A DNA stretch of 64,000 bases from Alteromonas sp. a30 (GCF_026788005.1 NZ_JABEPE010000003.1:62001-126000); one strand, 5' to 3'. Shown: positions 12,090 to 21,567, counted from the stretch's first letter. The notes: generated by a model not told the origin, from the letters alone. Numbers and translations are program-made.

Positions 12090-12785
12090 TTAAAAGTTCA
12101 AAGTACTTTGATCAACCGCTACACCAGCACCCATTGTAGTGCTAAGGCTAACTTTCTTGATGTACGAACCTTTTGCACTTGCTGGTTTTGCTTTCTTAAG
12201 CGCATCCAACAAGGCTTCCAAGTTTTCTTGAATTTGGTTAGCTTCAAAGCCAACTTTACCAATACTCGCGTGGATAATACCGTTTTTATCGTTACGGTAA
12301 CGAACCTGACCTGCTTTAGCATTTTTAACAGCTGTCGCAACATCAGGAGTAACTGTACCCGTTTTAGGGTTAGGCATAAGGCCACGAGGACCGAGGATTT
12401 GGCCTAATTGACCAACAACACGCATTGCATCAGGAGAAGCAACAACCACGTCGAAGTTCATTTCGCCTTTTTTCACTTGCTCAGCAAGATCTTCCATACC
12501 TACAACATCTGCACCCGCTTCTTTAGCTGCGTCTGCATTGGCACCTTGTGTAAATACCGCAACACGTACATCTTTACCTGTACCATGTGGAAGCACTGTT
12601 GCACCACGTACGTTTTGGTCAGATTTACGAGCATCAATACCAAGGTTGACCGCTACATCTAAGCTCTCAGGGAACTTAGCTGTGGCTAATTCTTTCAATA
12701 GAGCAACCGCCTCATTGATTTCGTAATCTTTAGTAACATCTACTTTTTCGCGAACTAGACGCATACGCTTAGTGAGTTTCGCCAT
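12090..12785 (-). CDS. rplA: 50S ribosomal protein L1
   Basis: L1 forms the mobile stalk that helps E-site tRNA leave. It is also the translational repressor of the L11-L1 mRNA. The 231-residue protein has the family start [16 protein letters not shown] and the interdomain [15 protein letters not shown] motif, which is the most conserved stretch of L1. The gene starts three bases after the rplK stop codon, indicating translational coupling. Normal length, no anomalies. Confidence 0.98.
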   Translation of the reverse strand: MAKLTKRMRLVREKVDVTKDYEINEAVALLKELATAKFPESLDVAVNLGIDARKSDQNVRGATVLPHGTGKDVRVAVFTQGANADAAKEAGADVVGMEDLAEQVKKGEMNFDVVVASPDAMRVVGQLGQILGPRGLMPNPKTGTVTPDVATAVKNAKAGQVRYRNDKNGIIHASIGKVGFEANQIQENLEALLDALKKAKPASAKGSYIKKVSLSTTMGAGVAVDQSTLNF

Positions 12786-12788
12786 GTG

Positions 12789-13217
12789 TTAGTCCTCCAC
12801 CTCTAGGCCCATGCTACGTGCAGAACCAGCAATTGTACGAACACCAGCATCCAAGTCGGCAGCAGTTAAATCTGCTTGCTTCATGTTCACGATCTCTTCT
12901 AATTGAGCACGGGTAACTTTACCCACTTTCTCAGTGTTAGGACGACCAGAACCGCTCTTAATGCCAGCCGCTTTCTTCAGTAAGAATGAAGCAGGTGGGG
13001 TTTTAGTTTCGAAAGTAAATGAACGATCTTCAAATACAGAAATTTGAACTGGAATCGGCATTCCTTTTTCCATGCTTTCTGTTTTGGCGTTAAACGCTTT
13101 ACAGAATTCCATGATGTTCACACCGTGTTGACCTAAAGCAGGACCAACTGGTGGACTTGGATTTGCAGAGCCCGCAGGCACTTGCAGCTTAATCAAGCCA
13201 ACAATTTTCTTAGCCAT
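12789..13217 (-). CDS. rplK: 50S ribosomal protein L11
   Basis: L11 binds the GTPase-associated centre of 23S rRNA and is needed for RelA activation by uncharged tRNA. The 142-residue product matches E. coli in length. It has the proline-rich N-terminal domain ([20 protein letters not shown]) implicated in thiostrepton response and the C-terminal RNA-binding domain ([10 protein letters not shown]). It is the first gene of the rplKA pair and has its own near-consensus promoter upstream. Confidence 0.98.
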   Translation of the reverse strand: MAKKIVGLIKLQVPAGSANPSPPVGPALGQHGVNIMEFCKAFNAKTESMEKGMPIPVQISVFEDRSFTFETKTPPASFLLKKAAGIKSGSGRPNTEKVGKVTRAQLEEIVNMKQADLTAADLDAGVRTIAGSARSMGLEVED

Positions 13218-13234
13218 TGTGAAATGTCTCTCGG

Positions 13235-13288
13235 TTTGGGTATAACGCCTCGCACAATGATGAGCTCAAAGTACTCAAATGGCTCCCC
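13235..13288 (-). promoter_or_regulatory. Possible L1-binding leader upstream of rplK
   Basis: The minus-strand leader contains GGGGAGCC and, further on, GGCGTTATACCCAAAC shortly before the ribosome binding site. These resemble parts of the rplKA leader that L1 binds in related bacteria. I did not fold it in detail, and the call rests mostly on position and partial motif similarity. Confidence 0.35.
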
Positions 13289-13305
13289 TGTTTAAAAGGC
13301 CGAGG

Positions 13306-13334
13306 ATTATAGTGAAAAGCCGTATAGATAACAA
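13306..13334 (-). promoter_or_regulatory. Sigma-70 promoter of rplKA
   Basis: On the minus strand there is TTGTTA (13329-13334), a 17-base spacer and a perfect TATAAT (13306-13311). Transcription would start near 13299, about 80 bases before rplK. Confidence 0.8.
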
Positions 13335-13395
13335 GCCCTAATTTGATATTTTTTGAACATTTACTTGCTTTAACTTTTGGCGTTTTCTCTACGCC

Positions 13396-13433
13396 GAAAA
13401 ACAAAAAAGCGAGTCGTTTGATCAACTCGCTTT
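13396..13433 (-). terminator. Intrinsic terminator of the tRNA-Trp-secE-nusG transcript
   Basis: Arms AAAGCGAGT / ACTCGCTTT (13406-13433) form the stem and are followed on the minus strand by TTTTTTGTTTTT. This is a textbook intrinsic terminator 39 bases beyond the nusG stop codon. It makes rplK a separate transcription unit. Confidence 0.88.
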
Positions 13434-13471
13434 AACCCTAGCAGATATTCTACAGATTAGCTTGATATAGA

Positions 13472-14020
13472 TTAGCCTTTCTCGACTTGGCTAAACTCCA
13501 ATTCAACGGGTGTTGAACGGCCAAAGATAAGAACGGAAACCTTTAAGCGACTCTTTTCATAGTCAACTTCTTCAACGACGCCATTGAAGTCGGCAAATGG
13601 ACCATCGGTAACACGTACCACTTCGCCCGGTTCGAACAAGGTTTTTGGCTTGGGCTTATCAACCGATTCTTGAAGACGATTTAAGATAGCGTCAGCTTCT
13701 TTTTTAGTAATAGGCGCTGGACGATCAGTCGTTCCACCGATAAAACCTAAAACACGAGGCACACTTTTAACTAAGTGCCAAGAGTCATCATTCATTTCCA
13801 TTTCAACTAACACGTAGCCTGGAAAGAACTTACGCTCACTTTTACGCTTTTGGCCTGCACGCATTTCTACCACTTCTTCGGTAGGAACAAGGATTTCACC
13901 GAAGTAATTTTCCATGTTGTGCATTTTAATATGCTCTTCTAACGTTTTTTTAACGCGAGCTTCATAGCCTGAGAAGGCTTGTACGACGTACCAGCGTTTT
14001 ACTGATTCAGACTCTGACAT
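13472..14020 (-). CDS. nusG: Transcription termination/antitermination protein NusG
   Basis: NusG binds the RNA polymerase clamp through its NGN domain and contacts Rho, NusE or the ribosome through its KOW domain. The 182-residue protein begins with the NGN segment [20 protein letters not shown], contains [12 protein letters not shown], and ends with the KOW motif ([20 protein letters not shown]). It starts four bases after the secE stop codon, so the pair is co-translated. Length matches E. coli NusG (181). Confidence 0.98.
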   Translation of the reverse strand: MSESESVKRWYVVQAFSGYEARVKKTLEEHIKMHNMENYFGEILVPTEEVVEMRAGQKRKSERKFFPGYVLVEMEMNDDSWHLVKSVPRVLGFIGGTTDRPAPITKKEADAILNRLQESVDKPKPKTLFEPGEVVRVTDGPFADFNGVVEEVDYEKSRLKVSVLIFGRSTPVELEFSQVEKG

Positions 14021-14024
14021 TTAC

Positions 14025-14402
14025 TTATGCTCCTATGCCGGTGATAAATGAAACCACACGAACGGCGATACCATCCAATCCCCAAAGCAACAAAGCCATG
14101 ACAAACGTGGCAGCCAATACGATTAGCGTTGTTTGTGTTGCTTCTTCACGAGTTGGCCATACAACTTTGCGTACTTCAGTTCTAGACTCTGACGCAAAAC
14201 TGACAAACTGCGAACCTTTTACTGTTTTTGCTGCGATAAAAAGCGCAACCGCAATAGCGACAACCACACCCACAGCACGAACTAAGACTGACATATCACC
14301 GAAATAGTAATTGCCGCCTACAGCCGCACCGAGTAATACAACAACAACTAACCACTTTAACGTGTCTAGAGAGCCAGTATTGTCAACTGCATTCTCACTC
14401 AT
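14025..14402 (-). CDS. secE: Protein translocase subunit SecE
   Basis: SecE clamps the SecY channel of the Sec translocon in the inner membrane. The 125-residue product is the long, three-helix gammaproteobacterial form. Hydrophobic segments lie at about residues 14-31, 36-57 and 93-120, with the conserved amphipathic region (ESRTEVRKVVWPTREE) before the last helix. That PTREE segment is the family signature. It lies between tRNA-Trp and nusG, the usual place. Confidence 0.96.
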   Translation of the reverse strand: MSENAVDNTGSLDTLKWLVVVVLLGAAVGGNYYFGDMSVLVRAVGVVVAIAVALFIAAKTVKGSQFVSFASESRTEVRKVVWPTREEATQTTLIVLAATFVMALLLWGLDGIAVRVVSFITGIGA

Positions 14403-14433
14403 GATTTAACCTTTATGCATTTACTTTTGCTAT

Positions 14434-14510
14434 TGGCAGGGGTGGAGGGACTCGAACCCCCAACCATCGGTTTTGGAGACCGCTGTTCTACCAATTGGAA
14501 CTACACCCCT
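14434..14510 (-). tRNA. trpT: tRNA-Trp (anticodon CCA)
   Basis: The minus strand reads a complete cloverleaf: acceptor arms AGGGGTG / CACCCCT, D stem GTTC / GAAC, anticodon loop CTCCAAA with anticodon CCA, T loop TTCGAGT, discriminator G and an encoded CCA end. The top pair of the anticodon stem would be G27 with A43, a mismatch, while the other four pairs are regular. It lies just upstream of secE as in other gammaproteobacteria, but no tufB precedes it here. Confidence 0.96.
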
Positions 14511-14641
14511 TTAATTTTGTTCATCCTTCTTTAAATCACAACCCTCTAAAGGCCACATTCGTAAGCCATAAGATTTCCCTTAACTATGTATCTTCAATCT
14601 TGAAACGGGAAATTCTGAGTCATGATAAAGGAGGGAGCGGT

Positions 14642-14669
14642 ATTATACTCATTGAATCGAACTATACAA
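14642..14669 (-). promoter_or_regulatory. Promoter of tRNA-Trp-secE-nusG
   Basis: The minus strand has a perfect TATAAT (14642-14647) with TTGTAT (14664-14669) 16 bases upstream. The start would be near 14635, about 125 bases before the tRNA. The gap 14511-14852 has no protein gene; besides this promoter and the upstream region of the DinB-like gene I see nothing in it. Confidence 0.65.
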
Positions 14670-14852
14670 GCATGGTCTTGCTGACTTAAATTAAAATTAA
14701 TTTGTAAAAAGGATGACAATGATCCGGTCAGATCAATACAATCTCCAAAAATGCCCATTTATTTTTCCGCAACAGGCTGAAATCGATAACAAATGAGGTA
14801 CAATTTTCGAAAACTTGCTCCGAAAACGATGCTATAGAGGTTAGTCAAAAGG

Positions 14853-15377
14853 ATGAATGTAGAAAAAGTCATCAGTAGTCAGCTGGAAATTTTAGGCCAA
14901 GGGAAGCAATTCCTCCTAAGTTGCTCAAACGCGGCTTATAATCATATTACCGCTCCTCATTTCACCAGCTCTCCCGGCAAACACATGCGCCACGTATTGG
15001 ATCATTATTTAGCCATAATGAACAGTAACGACACTGGCCTAATCGATTACGACAAGCGAAACCGCGATACTAGCATTGAATCGGAGTTAGACTCTGCATT
15101 AAGCCTACTTGAATCCATTGAGAATTGGCTTAGCGCCTTAACCAGCGAAGAATTATTACGCACATTAGATGTCAAAAGTGAAATCTCGGTTTCTGAAACA
15201 CAAGTGCTTACTTGTCCATCAAACGTTGCACGAGAACTGATGTTTGTAGGCAGCCACGCGGTACATCATTTTTCACTTATTTCTGCAATGATGTCGTTAA
15301 CTGGAACTCAATTAGATAACGACTTCGGCGTAGCACCAGCAACATTAAGCCACCAACGTGAAGTCGCACTAAGTTAA
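14853..15377 (+). CDS. DinB/YfiT-like putative metal-binding protein
   Basis: A 174-residue soluble protein with the look of the DinB four-helix superfamily. Histidine-rich helices HMRHVLDHY (about residue 45) and GSHAVHHF (about residue 131) could supply the three metal ligands typical of the fold. A conserved-looking DFGVAPATLSHQ segment near the C-terminus is found in gammaproteobacterial members. Some DinB-fold proteins are bacillithiol or mycothiol transferases, but substrates of this branch are unknown and I do not assign one. It is transcribed alone, convergent with the acyltransferase gene eight bases downstream. The start was taken as the first ATG, which has an AGG directly in front. 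Confidence 0.65.
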   Translation: MNVEKVISSQLEILGQGKQFLLSCSNAAYNHITAPHFTSSPGKHMRHVLDHYLAIMNSNDTGLIDYDKRNRDTSIESELDSALSLLESIENWLSALTSEELLRTLDVKSEISVSETQVLTCPSNVARELMFVGSHAVHHFSLISAMMSLTGTQLDNDFGVAPATLSHQREVALS

Positions 15378-15384
15378 AAAATTA

Positions 15385-17184
15385 TTAAGAATAGGCCAGA
15401 TAAGCGGGCATTTCATCTGCCAAATATTTGCTCACTAATTTTTGTGGCGCGCTTGGCAAATGCACACTCAACAACAACCCTGGTGTATCCGCAAAGTTTT
15501 TATCAACACCTAACGCATGGAAATTGGCATTCAGCTTCATGTAGTGTTTGAGCAAAATTGGAATGTCCTTTCCATCTGTTTCTATCGCTTGCAAAAAGCT
15601 GCTCATGTGGGATCGCAAATGATAATCCTGATGAAACGCTTGAATTTCAGGATGTAGCGCAAAATCAAAGTCATGTTTCGGACTCACATTATCGGTTTCT
15701 TCCACAAGCGCCGCTTTGATAATCGCAATGCTACGTTTATCAAATAATTTGCTCAGCGATACAGTGCCGTATAAATAACGATATTGTGGAAATTTCCCAC
15801 AGAAAGCCCCAATACCGCGCCAGAGTAAATACAATCCATGAAAACTTCTTTGGTATTCTGGGGTTAAAAATGAGCGCCCCATTTCCAAACATGGCTCTTT
15901 TCGATTGATAAAGCCTGGCTGAAAATTAAACATCTGCGCCAAATAAATCGGACTAAGGTCGTCTTTGTCTTTTGCGTAATTTGCTAACAACCTATCGGTT
16001 TGCCCCATTCTGTAGGCACCAACCAGTTCGTGTGTATCGTTATTAACCACGAATAAATGCGTATAAGTATCATCAAAATGGTCAGTATCTCTTGAATTAC
16101 CACTGCCTTCATTATGTTCACGAAACACCCTTTCTCTCAAACGGGCTATTTCCAATACGACATTCGGTATTTGTTCGCGATAACCGTAATAAACACTAAA
16201 GTTTCGATATTCAACTAAGTGCTGTTTAGCTGGCAAATCCGCGATTTCCTTTTGAAGCAACGCCACATCAATTGGTGCGGCTAGGGGTGAAAACTCCATT
16301 GCATTTGTTACTGGCCAATCACTTCGCCATTCAGGCTCAAGTGCATAACTCTGAGCTCGAGCCAATGCAGCCAGTTCTTTATCCGTAACCTGTGTTTCTA
16401 TCCTATTTGCGCTCACTGTATGCCCTATATCGATTCGTAAATTTTGATTCTTTTTGTTGAGGAGTTCCCATCCAAGGAAAAACATTCTGAGTTTAAAGTT
16501 CAACCGCTCTACACGGTAAAACCAGTCGCTATTTTTTCCAGAAGCAAATATTGGCGTGTATTGTATTTGCGGAATTTGCAACATTCTGCCCACTAAACGA
16601 TTCCACTCATGCTCAACAACACGCTGAGAAGCAACATCGTAAAAGCTTACTTTTCCTGCTGGGAAAATTAGTAACGCGCCGCCACGCTTTAAGTGACCAA
16701 TAGTTTGTTTAAGCGAAGGGGCATTTTTGGCATTTTTAGGCGCAAGAGGGTTAGTAAAAATAAAATAATCTGTTAATTCCGAAAATACTCGCAATGCCGT
16801 GTTAGCGAGCACCTTTAGATCGGGTCGAACCTGACTTATGACTCTCGCTAAAATCACGCCTTCAATCCCACCGAAAGGATGATTACTCGCAAGCAATAAC
16901 GGCCCTTCTTTAGGGATCATATCAAGGGCTTTTTGGTCTACATCCAAAGTAATATTCAATGCTTCGAGCAATTTATCGGAGAATTCTTCCTTACTCAGCC
17001 CTTCCAAACCATTGTTTTGGTATAACGCCCGCATTTTATGTAAGCCGAGTAATCGGTCTCCTAAACGGATACCCAACTTCATTATCCCATTTTGTTTTTC
17101 TTGAGAAATTAACTCCCCCAAGCTAATTCGCTTCTGCATCAATACTCGCTTTTTACTCAATTTCGTTCTTAAAATTTGATACAT
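15385..17184 (-). CDS. Two-domain acyltransferase (PlsC-like + N-acyltransferase), OlsF-like
   Basis: A 599-residue fusion. The N-terminal half (about residues 70-270) is a PlsC/hemolysin-type O-acyltransferase with the NHPFGGIEG block and FPAGKVS. The C-terminal half (about 330-560) looks like the GNAT-related N-acyltransferase of the OlsB family, with RERVFREHNEGSG, YTHLFVVNNDTHELVGAYR and CLEMGRSFL. This architecture matches OlsF, which makes ornithine lipids by first N-acylating ornithine and then O-acylating the lyso-lipid. The canonical HX4D aspartate is not in its usual place (HPFGGIE). The exact start is unsure: a second ATG lies 15 codons in. It is divergent from pyrC. Family assignment is good; the lipid product is inferred. 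Confidence 0.72.
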   Translation of the reverse strand: MYQILRTKLSKKRVLMQKRISLGELISQEKQNGIMKLGIRLGDRLLGLHKMRALYQNNGLEGLSKEEFSDKLLEALNITLDVDQKALDMIPKEGPLLLASNHPFGGIEGVILARVISQVRPDLKVLANTALRVFSELTDYFIFTNPLAPKNAKNAPSLKQTIGHLKRGGALLIFPAGKVSFYDVASQRVVEHEWNRLVGRMLQIPQIQYTPIFASGKNSDWFYRVERLNFKLRMFFLGWELLNKKNQNLRIDIGHTVSANRIETQVTDKELAALARAQSYALEPEWRSDWPVTNAMEFSPLAAPIDVALLQKEIADLPAKQHLVEYRNFSVYYGYREQIPNVVLEIARLRERVFREHNEGSGNSRDTDHFDDTYTHLFVVNNDTHELVGAYRMGQTDRLLANYAKDKDDLSPIYLAQMFNFQPGFINRKEPCLEMGRSFLTPEYQRSFHGLYLLWRGIGAFCGKFPQYRYLYGTVSLSKLFDKRSIAIIKAALVEETDNVSPKHDFDFALHPEIQAFHQDYHLRSHMSSFLQAIETDGKDIPILLKHYMKLNANFHALGVDKNFADTPGLLLSVHLPSAPQKLVSKYLADEMPAYLAYS

Positions 17185-17287
17185 TTACCCGGTTCAATCG
17201 CCGCTTAAGCAACTAAGCTATTTAAACAGCGATATTCAAGGCCCTATACAGACCCGAAATCACTCCAGAAATGTACAAGGATCACAA

Positions 17288-18334
17288 ATGACCGAGCTAA
17301 TTTTGACCCAGCCTGATGATTGGCATGTCCATTTACGAGATGGTGACATGCTTCAAGAAACCGTTCCTGCAACGGCACGATGCTTTCACCGCGCCATCGT
17401 GATGCCCAATCTTGTTCCACCTGTGACAAATGCACAACTGGCAGCGGAATATCAGGCACGAATTCAAGAAGCTATTCCTTCAGGAAAGTCATTCACCCCA
17501 TTAATGACACTTTATTTAACCAATAGAACCACAACTGAGGACATTGTTACAGCGAAAAATAGCGGAGTCACCGCAGCTAAGCTCTATCCTGCGGGAGCCA
17601 CAACAAACTCCGATGCAGGTGTAGCTTCACTTCAGCAGCTCTATCCGGTTTTTGAATCCATGGCTGAACAAAACATGCTTTTATTGGTCCATGGGGAAGT
17701 AACCGACTGCCATATCGATATTTTTGATCGAGAACATAAATTTATCGAACAACATTTGCAGCCAATTGTAGAAACATTTCCAACATTAAAGGTTGTGATG
17801 GAACACATTACAACAAAGGAGGCCGTGCAATTCGTAAGTGGAGCGAGTGATATTGTAGGCGCCACCATTACACCTCAACATTTGATGTTAAATCGCAACG
17901 ACTTACTGGTTGGGGGAATTCGGCCTCACAACTATTGTTTACCCGTTTTAAAACGTAATACACACCAAGAAGCATTGCAGGAAGCCGTTTGCAGTGGTTC
18001 TAGAAAATTCTTTTTAGGCACAGATTCCGCACCTCACGAAAAGCATAAAAAAGAGAGTGATTGTGGATGTGCGGGTTGCTATAGCGCTTGGAGTGCAATA
18101 GAACTCTATGCACAAATCTTCGACGACTTGGGTGTATTAGATAAGCTCGAAGGCTTTGCTAGCCACTTTGGAGCGGATTTTTATGGCTTACCCAGAAATA
18201 CAACGAAAATTCGTCTAATACAGGAAGAATGGACTGTTCCCGAATCAATTACCCTACCAAACGGTGAACCAATTGTACCATTCCACGCAGGACAAGTGCT
18301 TCAATGGAAGCTAGACCAAGCATTTTCAGGCTAA
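17288..18334 (+). CDS. pyrC: Dihydroorotase (type II)
   Basis: Catalyses the reversible cyclisation of N-carbamoyl-aspartate to dihydroorotate, the third step of pyrimidine synthesis. The 348-residue length matches E. coli PyrC (348). Zinc-site motifs are visible in order: DDWHVHLRDG with the HxH pair, the AAKLYPAGATTNS segment with the lysine that is carboxylated, HGEV, MEHITT and the late aspartate in GTDSAPH. The single ATG follows an AAGGATC stretch. It is an isolated gene, divergent from the acyltransferase. Confidence 0.97.
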   Translation: MTELILTQPDDWHVHLRDGDMLQETVPATARCFHRAIVMPNLVPPVTNAQLAAEYQARIQEAIPSGKSFTPLMTLYLTNRTTTEDIVTAKNSGVTAAKLYPAGATTNSDAGVASLQQLYPVFESMAEQNMLLLVHGEVTDCHIDIFDREHKFIEQHLQPIVETFPTLKVVMEHITTKEAVQFVSGASDIVGATITPQHLMLNRNDLLVGGIRPHNYCLPVLKRNTHQEALQEAVCSGSRKFFLGTDSAPHEKHKKESDCGCAGCYSAWSAIELYAQIFDDLGVLDKLEGFASHFGADFYGLPRNTTKIRLIQEEWTVPESITLPNGEPIVPFHAGQVLQWKLDQAFSG

Positions 18335-18374
18335 GACGATAGCCTGATGGCTTTCAGCTTTCCTAAACGCTTAA

Positions 18375-18395
18375 GGGACGGATACAGTCCGTCCC
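18375..18395. terminator. Terminator-like hairpin between pyrC and the Na/Pi cotransporter gene
   Basis: A perfect 8-base-pair inverted repeat (GGGACGGA / TCCGTCCC) with a five-base loop lies between two convergent genes. Neither side has a clear U-run, so it is a weak or factor-assisted terminator at best. Confidence 0.4.
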
Positions 18396-18450
18396 AAAAC
18401 TGCCATCTCAAGATATTCGAACCGCTCATCACTATGCGCCTATAAAAACA

Positions 18451-19599
18451 CTATGATGCAACAGCAATCACTGATAAGGGCACTAAGAAGAACAGCGTAA
18501 TAATATAAGCCAAACCGAAAAGCTTATGCTCAGCCACGACATCCGACAAAGCAGAAGAAAGGTGAAGAGGCACATTCCGCAACAACTTGACGCTGTAGAT
18601 AAGCACCACCCCTAGAACGTTATACATTAAGTGCACAAAAGCAACCTGTAGCGCCACATCCGCATTAGGGCCAGTAATGGCAACTGCGGCAAGCAGCGCC
18701 GTGATGCAAGTGCCAATATTCGCCCCTAACGTAAATGGATAAACTTCTTTAGTTGAAAGAACGCCAGTTCCAACAAGAGGCACAACTAAAGAGGTTGTTG
18801 TTGACGACGATTGCACCAACACTGTCACAATTGTACCTGATGCAATTCCTTGAATAGGCCCTCGCCCAATGCTTCTGTGTAAAATATCTTTTGCCCGACC
18901 TACCATCAATGCCTTCATCGTTTTTCCCATCAAGGTAATGGATAAAATGATCAAAGCAACGCCTAAGATAGCCATTAAAATACCTGCGAACAAATTAGGC
19001 AGAAAGGAGAATATATCAGCAACCAACTGACTCACTGGATTAGTCATGATTTTGATTGGGTTGAACCCAGAAACACTAAGTTCCGTTGAAGTTGAAAATA
19101 GGGAAACAAGAAAACCACTTGCCTTTTCCAACACACCAAATGCAATCTCTAACGGTAAGAAAATAAACACACACATGACATTAAAAAAATCATGAATGGT
19201 CGCGGCACCAAAGGCGCGTCGAAACTCATCTTTGTGAGCAACATGACCCAAACTGACGATCGTGCTCGTAATACTTGTTCCTATATTGGCCCCCATAATC
19301 ATAGGAACAGCAATACTAACAGGCAACCCTCCCGCCACCATAGCTACGATAATAGATGACACCGTGCTAGAAGATTGCACAAGGGCTGTGGCAACCATGC
19401 CAATAATCAAACCTAAAATGGGGTTTTCTGCAAAACCAAATAAGGCTTCAGCATGATCGCCCGTCGCTAACTTAAACCCCGCACCAATAATGGTAACGGC
19501 GATGAGAATCCCATACACAAGCAGAGCTAAATAGGCCCAGTTTTTCTTGCTGTTCGGGAGGGTAGGAATAGGAGCGCTCTGTATCTCAGAATGATTCAT
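18451..19599 (-). CDS. Na+/phosphate cotransporter family protein (NptA-like)
   Basis: A 382-residue membrane protein of the Na/Pi cotransporter (PF02690, SLC34-like) family. The two internally repeated QSSS motifs, which form the inverted-repeat substrate site in this family, are present as VQSSSTVSSIIVAMVAGG and VQSSSTTTSLVVPLVG. Each is followed by a conserved GANIGT motif. About eight to nine hydrophobic segments are evident. The probable job is sodium-driven phosphate uptake across the inner membrane; some relatives move other anions. It is monocistronic. A candidate PHO box lies 88 bases upstream of the start, which would fit induction in phosphate starvation. Confidence 0.85.
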   Translation of the reverse strand: MNHSEIQSAPIPTLPNSKKNWAYLALLVYGILIAVTIIGAGFKLATGDHAEALFGFAENPILGLIIGMVATALVQSSSTVSSIIVAMVAGGLPVSIAVPMIMGANIGTSITSTIVSLGHVAHKDEFRRAFGAATIHDFFNVMCVFIFLPLEIAFGVLEKASGFLVSLFSTSTELSVSGFNPIKIMTNPVSQLVADIFSFLPNLFAGILMAILGVALIILSITLMGKTMKALMVGRAKDILHRSIGRGPIQGIASGTIVTVLVQSSSTTTSLVVPLVGTGVLSTKEVYPFTLGANIGTCITALLAAVAITGPNADVALQVAFVHLMYNVLGVVLIYSVKLLRNVPLHLSSALSDVVAEHKLFGLAYIITLFFLVPLSVIAVAS

Positions 19600-19686
19600 G
19601 AATAGTCCAATATAGCCTCGAGCCTGCTACAGCTCAGTATAACTTTGCATTAATTGCAAATGATGGCGGCATTAGATAAGGGAAAT

Positions 19687-19704
19687 GTTACAGAATTCTT
19701 ACAA
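19687..19704 (-). promoter_or_regulatory. Candidate PHO box upstream of the Na/Pi cotransporter gene
   Basis: On the minus strand two heptamers TTGTAAG and CTGTAAC are separated by the A/T linker AATT, the 11-base period of a PhoB site (consensus CTGTCAT-N4-CTGTCAT). The second repeat is a good match and the first is degenerate. The rest of the 19600-19939 gap shows a purE promoter candidate and no gene. Confidence 0.35.
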
Positions 19705-19758
19705 TGAGATTAAATTATCAGAATCTATCGCAGAAACATTGCGCTCGCGCAAAGTCTC

Positions 19759-19786
19759 TCGACATCCAAAATAACTAGGTTACAAT
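19759..19786 (+). promoter_or_regulatory. Candidate promoter of purEK
   Basis: TCGACA (19759-19764), a 16-base spacer and TACAAT (19781-19786) form a plausible sigma-70 promoter. It leaves a leader of about 147 bases before purE, in which GACC-N7-GGTC forms a small hairpin. I did not find a PurR-type palindrome. Confidence 0.45.
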
Positions 19787-19939
19787 TCAGCACCTTTAGA
19801 ATTCTTGCTTCTGCGGGACCGAATATTTGGTCTAAATAAATGTCGGAGCACAATTATTCCCTTGGTCTATCCTTCAATAAGCTAGAACAAACTAGCCTTA
19901 GTTAGTACCGGGGCAACCACTAAGTAATACGGGGAAAAC

Positions 19940-20431
19940 ATGTCTAAAGTCGCCATTGTTATGGGTTCACAATCTGATTGGCCCACGATGCAAAACGCCG
20001 CAAAAATGCTTAAGAATCTGTCCGTGGAATACACAGCCAACGTGGTCTCCGCTCACCGTACTCCCAACTTGCTTACTGAGTTCGCCGAAACAGCCGCAGA
20101 CAATGGTTATAGCGTCATTATCGCTGGCGCAGGTGGAGCAGCACATTTACCTGGCATGATCGCCGCACACACGCACCTGCCCGTTTTGGGCGTGCCTGTT
20201 AGTTCTCGGCATTTAAAGGGACTAGATTCCCTACTTTCGATCGTTCAAATGCCGAAAGGCGTAGCAGTAGGTACGCTAGCAATTGGTGATGCAGGCGCGG
20301 CAAATGCTGGTTTATTAGCGGCGCAAATCCTCGCGACTCACGACAAAGCCCTGGCTCAACGTGTTATTGAGATGCGTACAGAGCAAACCGAAACCGTTTT
20401 ACAAAACGCTGAATTGGAGCCCATCGAATGA
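19940..20431 (+). CDS. purE: N5-carboxyaminoimidazole ribonucleotide mutase
   Basis: PurE class I moves the carboxyl group from N5 to C4 of CAIR in purine synthesis. The 163-residue product has the phosphate-binding start [14 protein letters not shown], the catalytic SAHRTP motif with its essential histidine, and the [10 protein letters not shown] loop. An ACGGGGAAAACA stretch gives the ribosome binding site. It overlaps purK by four bases (ATGA), and the two enzymes act in consecutive steps, so they form a tightly coupled operon. Confidence 0.97.
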   Translation: MSKVAIVMGSQSDWPTMQNAAKMLKNLSVEYTANVVSAHRTPNLLTEFAETAADNGYSVIIAGAGGAAHLPGMIAAHTHLPVLGVPVSSRHLKGLDSLLSIVQMPKGVAVGTLAIGDAGAANAGLLAAQILATHDKALAQRVIEMRTEQTETVLQNAELEPIE

Positions 20432-21567
20432 ATGTATTGATATTCGGAAGTGGGCAATTGGCCCGCATGATGTATTTAGCCGGTTGTCCGCTTGGTGTTT
20501 ATATTAGCGCTGTCGATGTCAACAAAGAGCAGGTGGTTAACCCTGTTAGCAAAGCACGTCGCACCATATCTATTAAGCAAGCTATTGAAGATGCCGATGC
20601 CATCACAGTGGAATTCGAGCATGTGCCAGAACACTTACTACAACTTGCCCATCAATCAGGCAAACTTAAGCCGGGTATCGAGGCAATCCTTGCTGGCGCT
20701 GATCGCGTTAGGGAAAAACGCCTTTTAGAAAAGCTCAACATTCCTAATTGCCCACACCAAATTATCCAAGATATTGAGCAAATTGCACCAGCAATGAATC
20801 AACTCGGCGATCAACTCATCCTGAAAGCCAGTCGTGATGGTTACGATGGTTATGGGCAGTGGCGTTTAACTAACAGGGCAGACTTGGTTAAGTTAGAGGA
20901 TGATTTAAGCCAGTTGGATTTAACTTCGGTTCCTCTGATTGCAGAAAAAATGCTGAAGTTTGATCGTGAATTATCCTTAGTCGGCACCCGCAGCCAAGAC
21001 GGTAGCTATGTATTTTACCCATTAGTGGAAAACCGTCATCACCAAGGCCAGCTTCATCTAACCATTGCGCCGGCAACGAATATCTCCGATGCACTCACTC
21101 AGCAAGCTCAAGATGCCTTTAAAAAACTCGGTGACGAGTTAGGTTATGTTGGTGTGTTGGCCGTAGAGTTTTTCCAAATTGGTGACAAGCTATTGGTGAA
21201 CGAAATCGCACCACGAGTTCATAATTCGGGTCACTGGAGTATGCAAGGTGCAGATACTTGCCAATTTGAAAACCACATTCGCGCTGTCTGCGATCTCCCC
21301 ATAGGCCAAACCGATAACTATAAAATTACCGGCATGATTAATATTATTGGTTTAGGGCAATTTTCAAGCACGATGCTTGCTATTCCGGGCAGTCACTTAC
21401 ACTGGTACGGAAAAGAGCCTAGAGCAAAACGAAAGCTTGGACACTTCAATCTAACCGCTGAAACTTATCAGCAATTAGGAAAGCGCCTATCTTCGCTTAC
21501 TGAGTATTTACCAGAAGAAGATTTTCCGCTGCTTGTACCCGCAGCAAAAGAGCTACAAATATTTTAA
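20428..21567 (+). CDS. purK: N5-carboxyaminoimidazole ribonucleotide synthase
   Basis: PurK is the ATP-grasp enzyme that carboxylates AIR with bicarbonate to give N5-CAIR, the PurE substrate. The 379-residue product has an N-terminal nucleotide-binding segment ([18 protein letters not shown]), the central ATP-grasp region ([16 protein letters not shown], about residue 135) and the metal-site segment with [13 protein letters not shown]. Its start codon overlaps the purE stop. A strong bidirectional terminator follows 13 bases after the stop. Confidence 0.96.
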   Translation: MNVLIFGSGQLARMMYLAGCPLGVYISAVDVNKEQVVNPVSKARRTISIKQAIEDADAITVEFEHVPEHLLQLAHQSGKLKPGIEAILAGADRVREKRLLEKLNIPNCPHQIIQDIEQIAPAMNQLGDQLILKASRDGYDGYGQWRLTNRADLVKLEDDLSQLDLTSVPLIAEKMLKFDRELSLVGTRSQDGSYVFYPLVENRHHQGQLHLTIAPATNISDALTQQAQDAFKKLGDELGYVGVLAVEFFQIGDKLLVNEIAPRVHNSGHWSMQGADTCQFENHIRAVCDLPIGQTDNYKITGMINIIGLGQFSSTMLAIPGSHLHWYGKEPRAKRKLGHFNLTAETYQQLGKRLSSLTEYLPEEDFPLLVPAAKELQIF

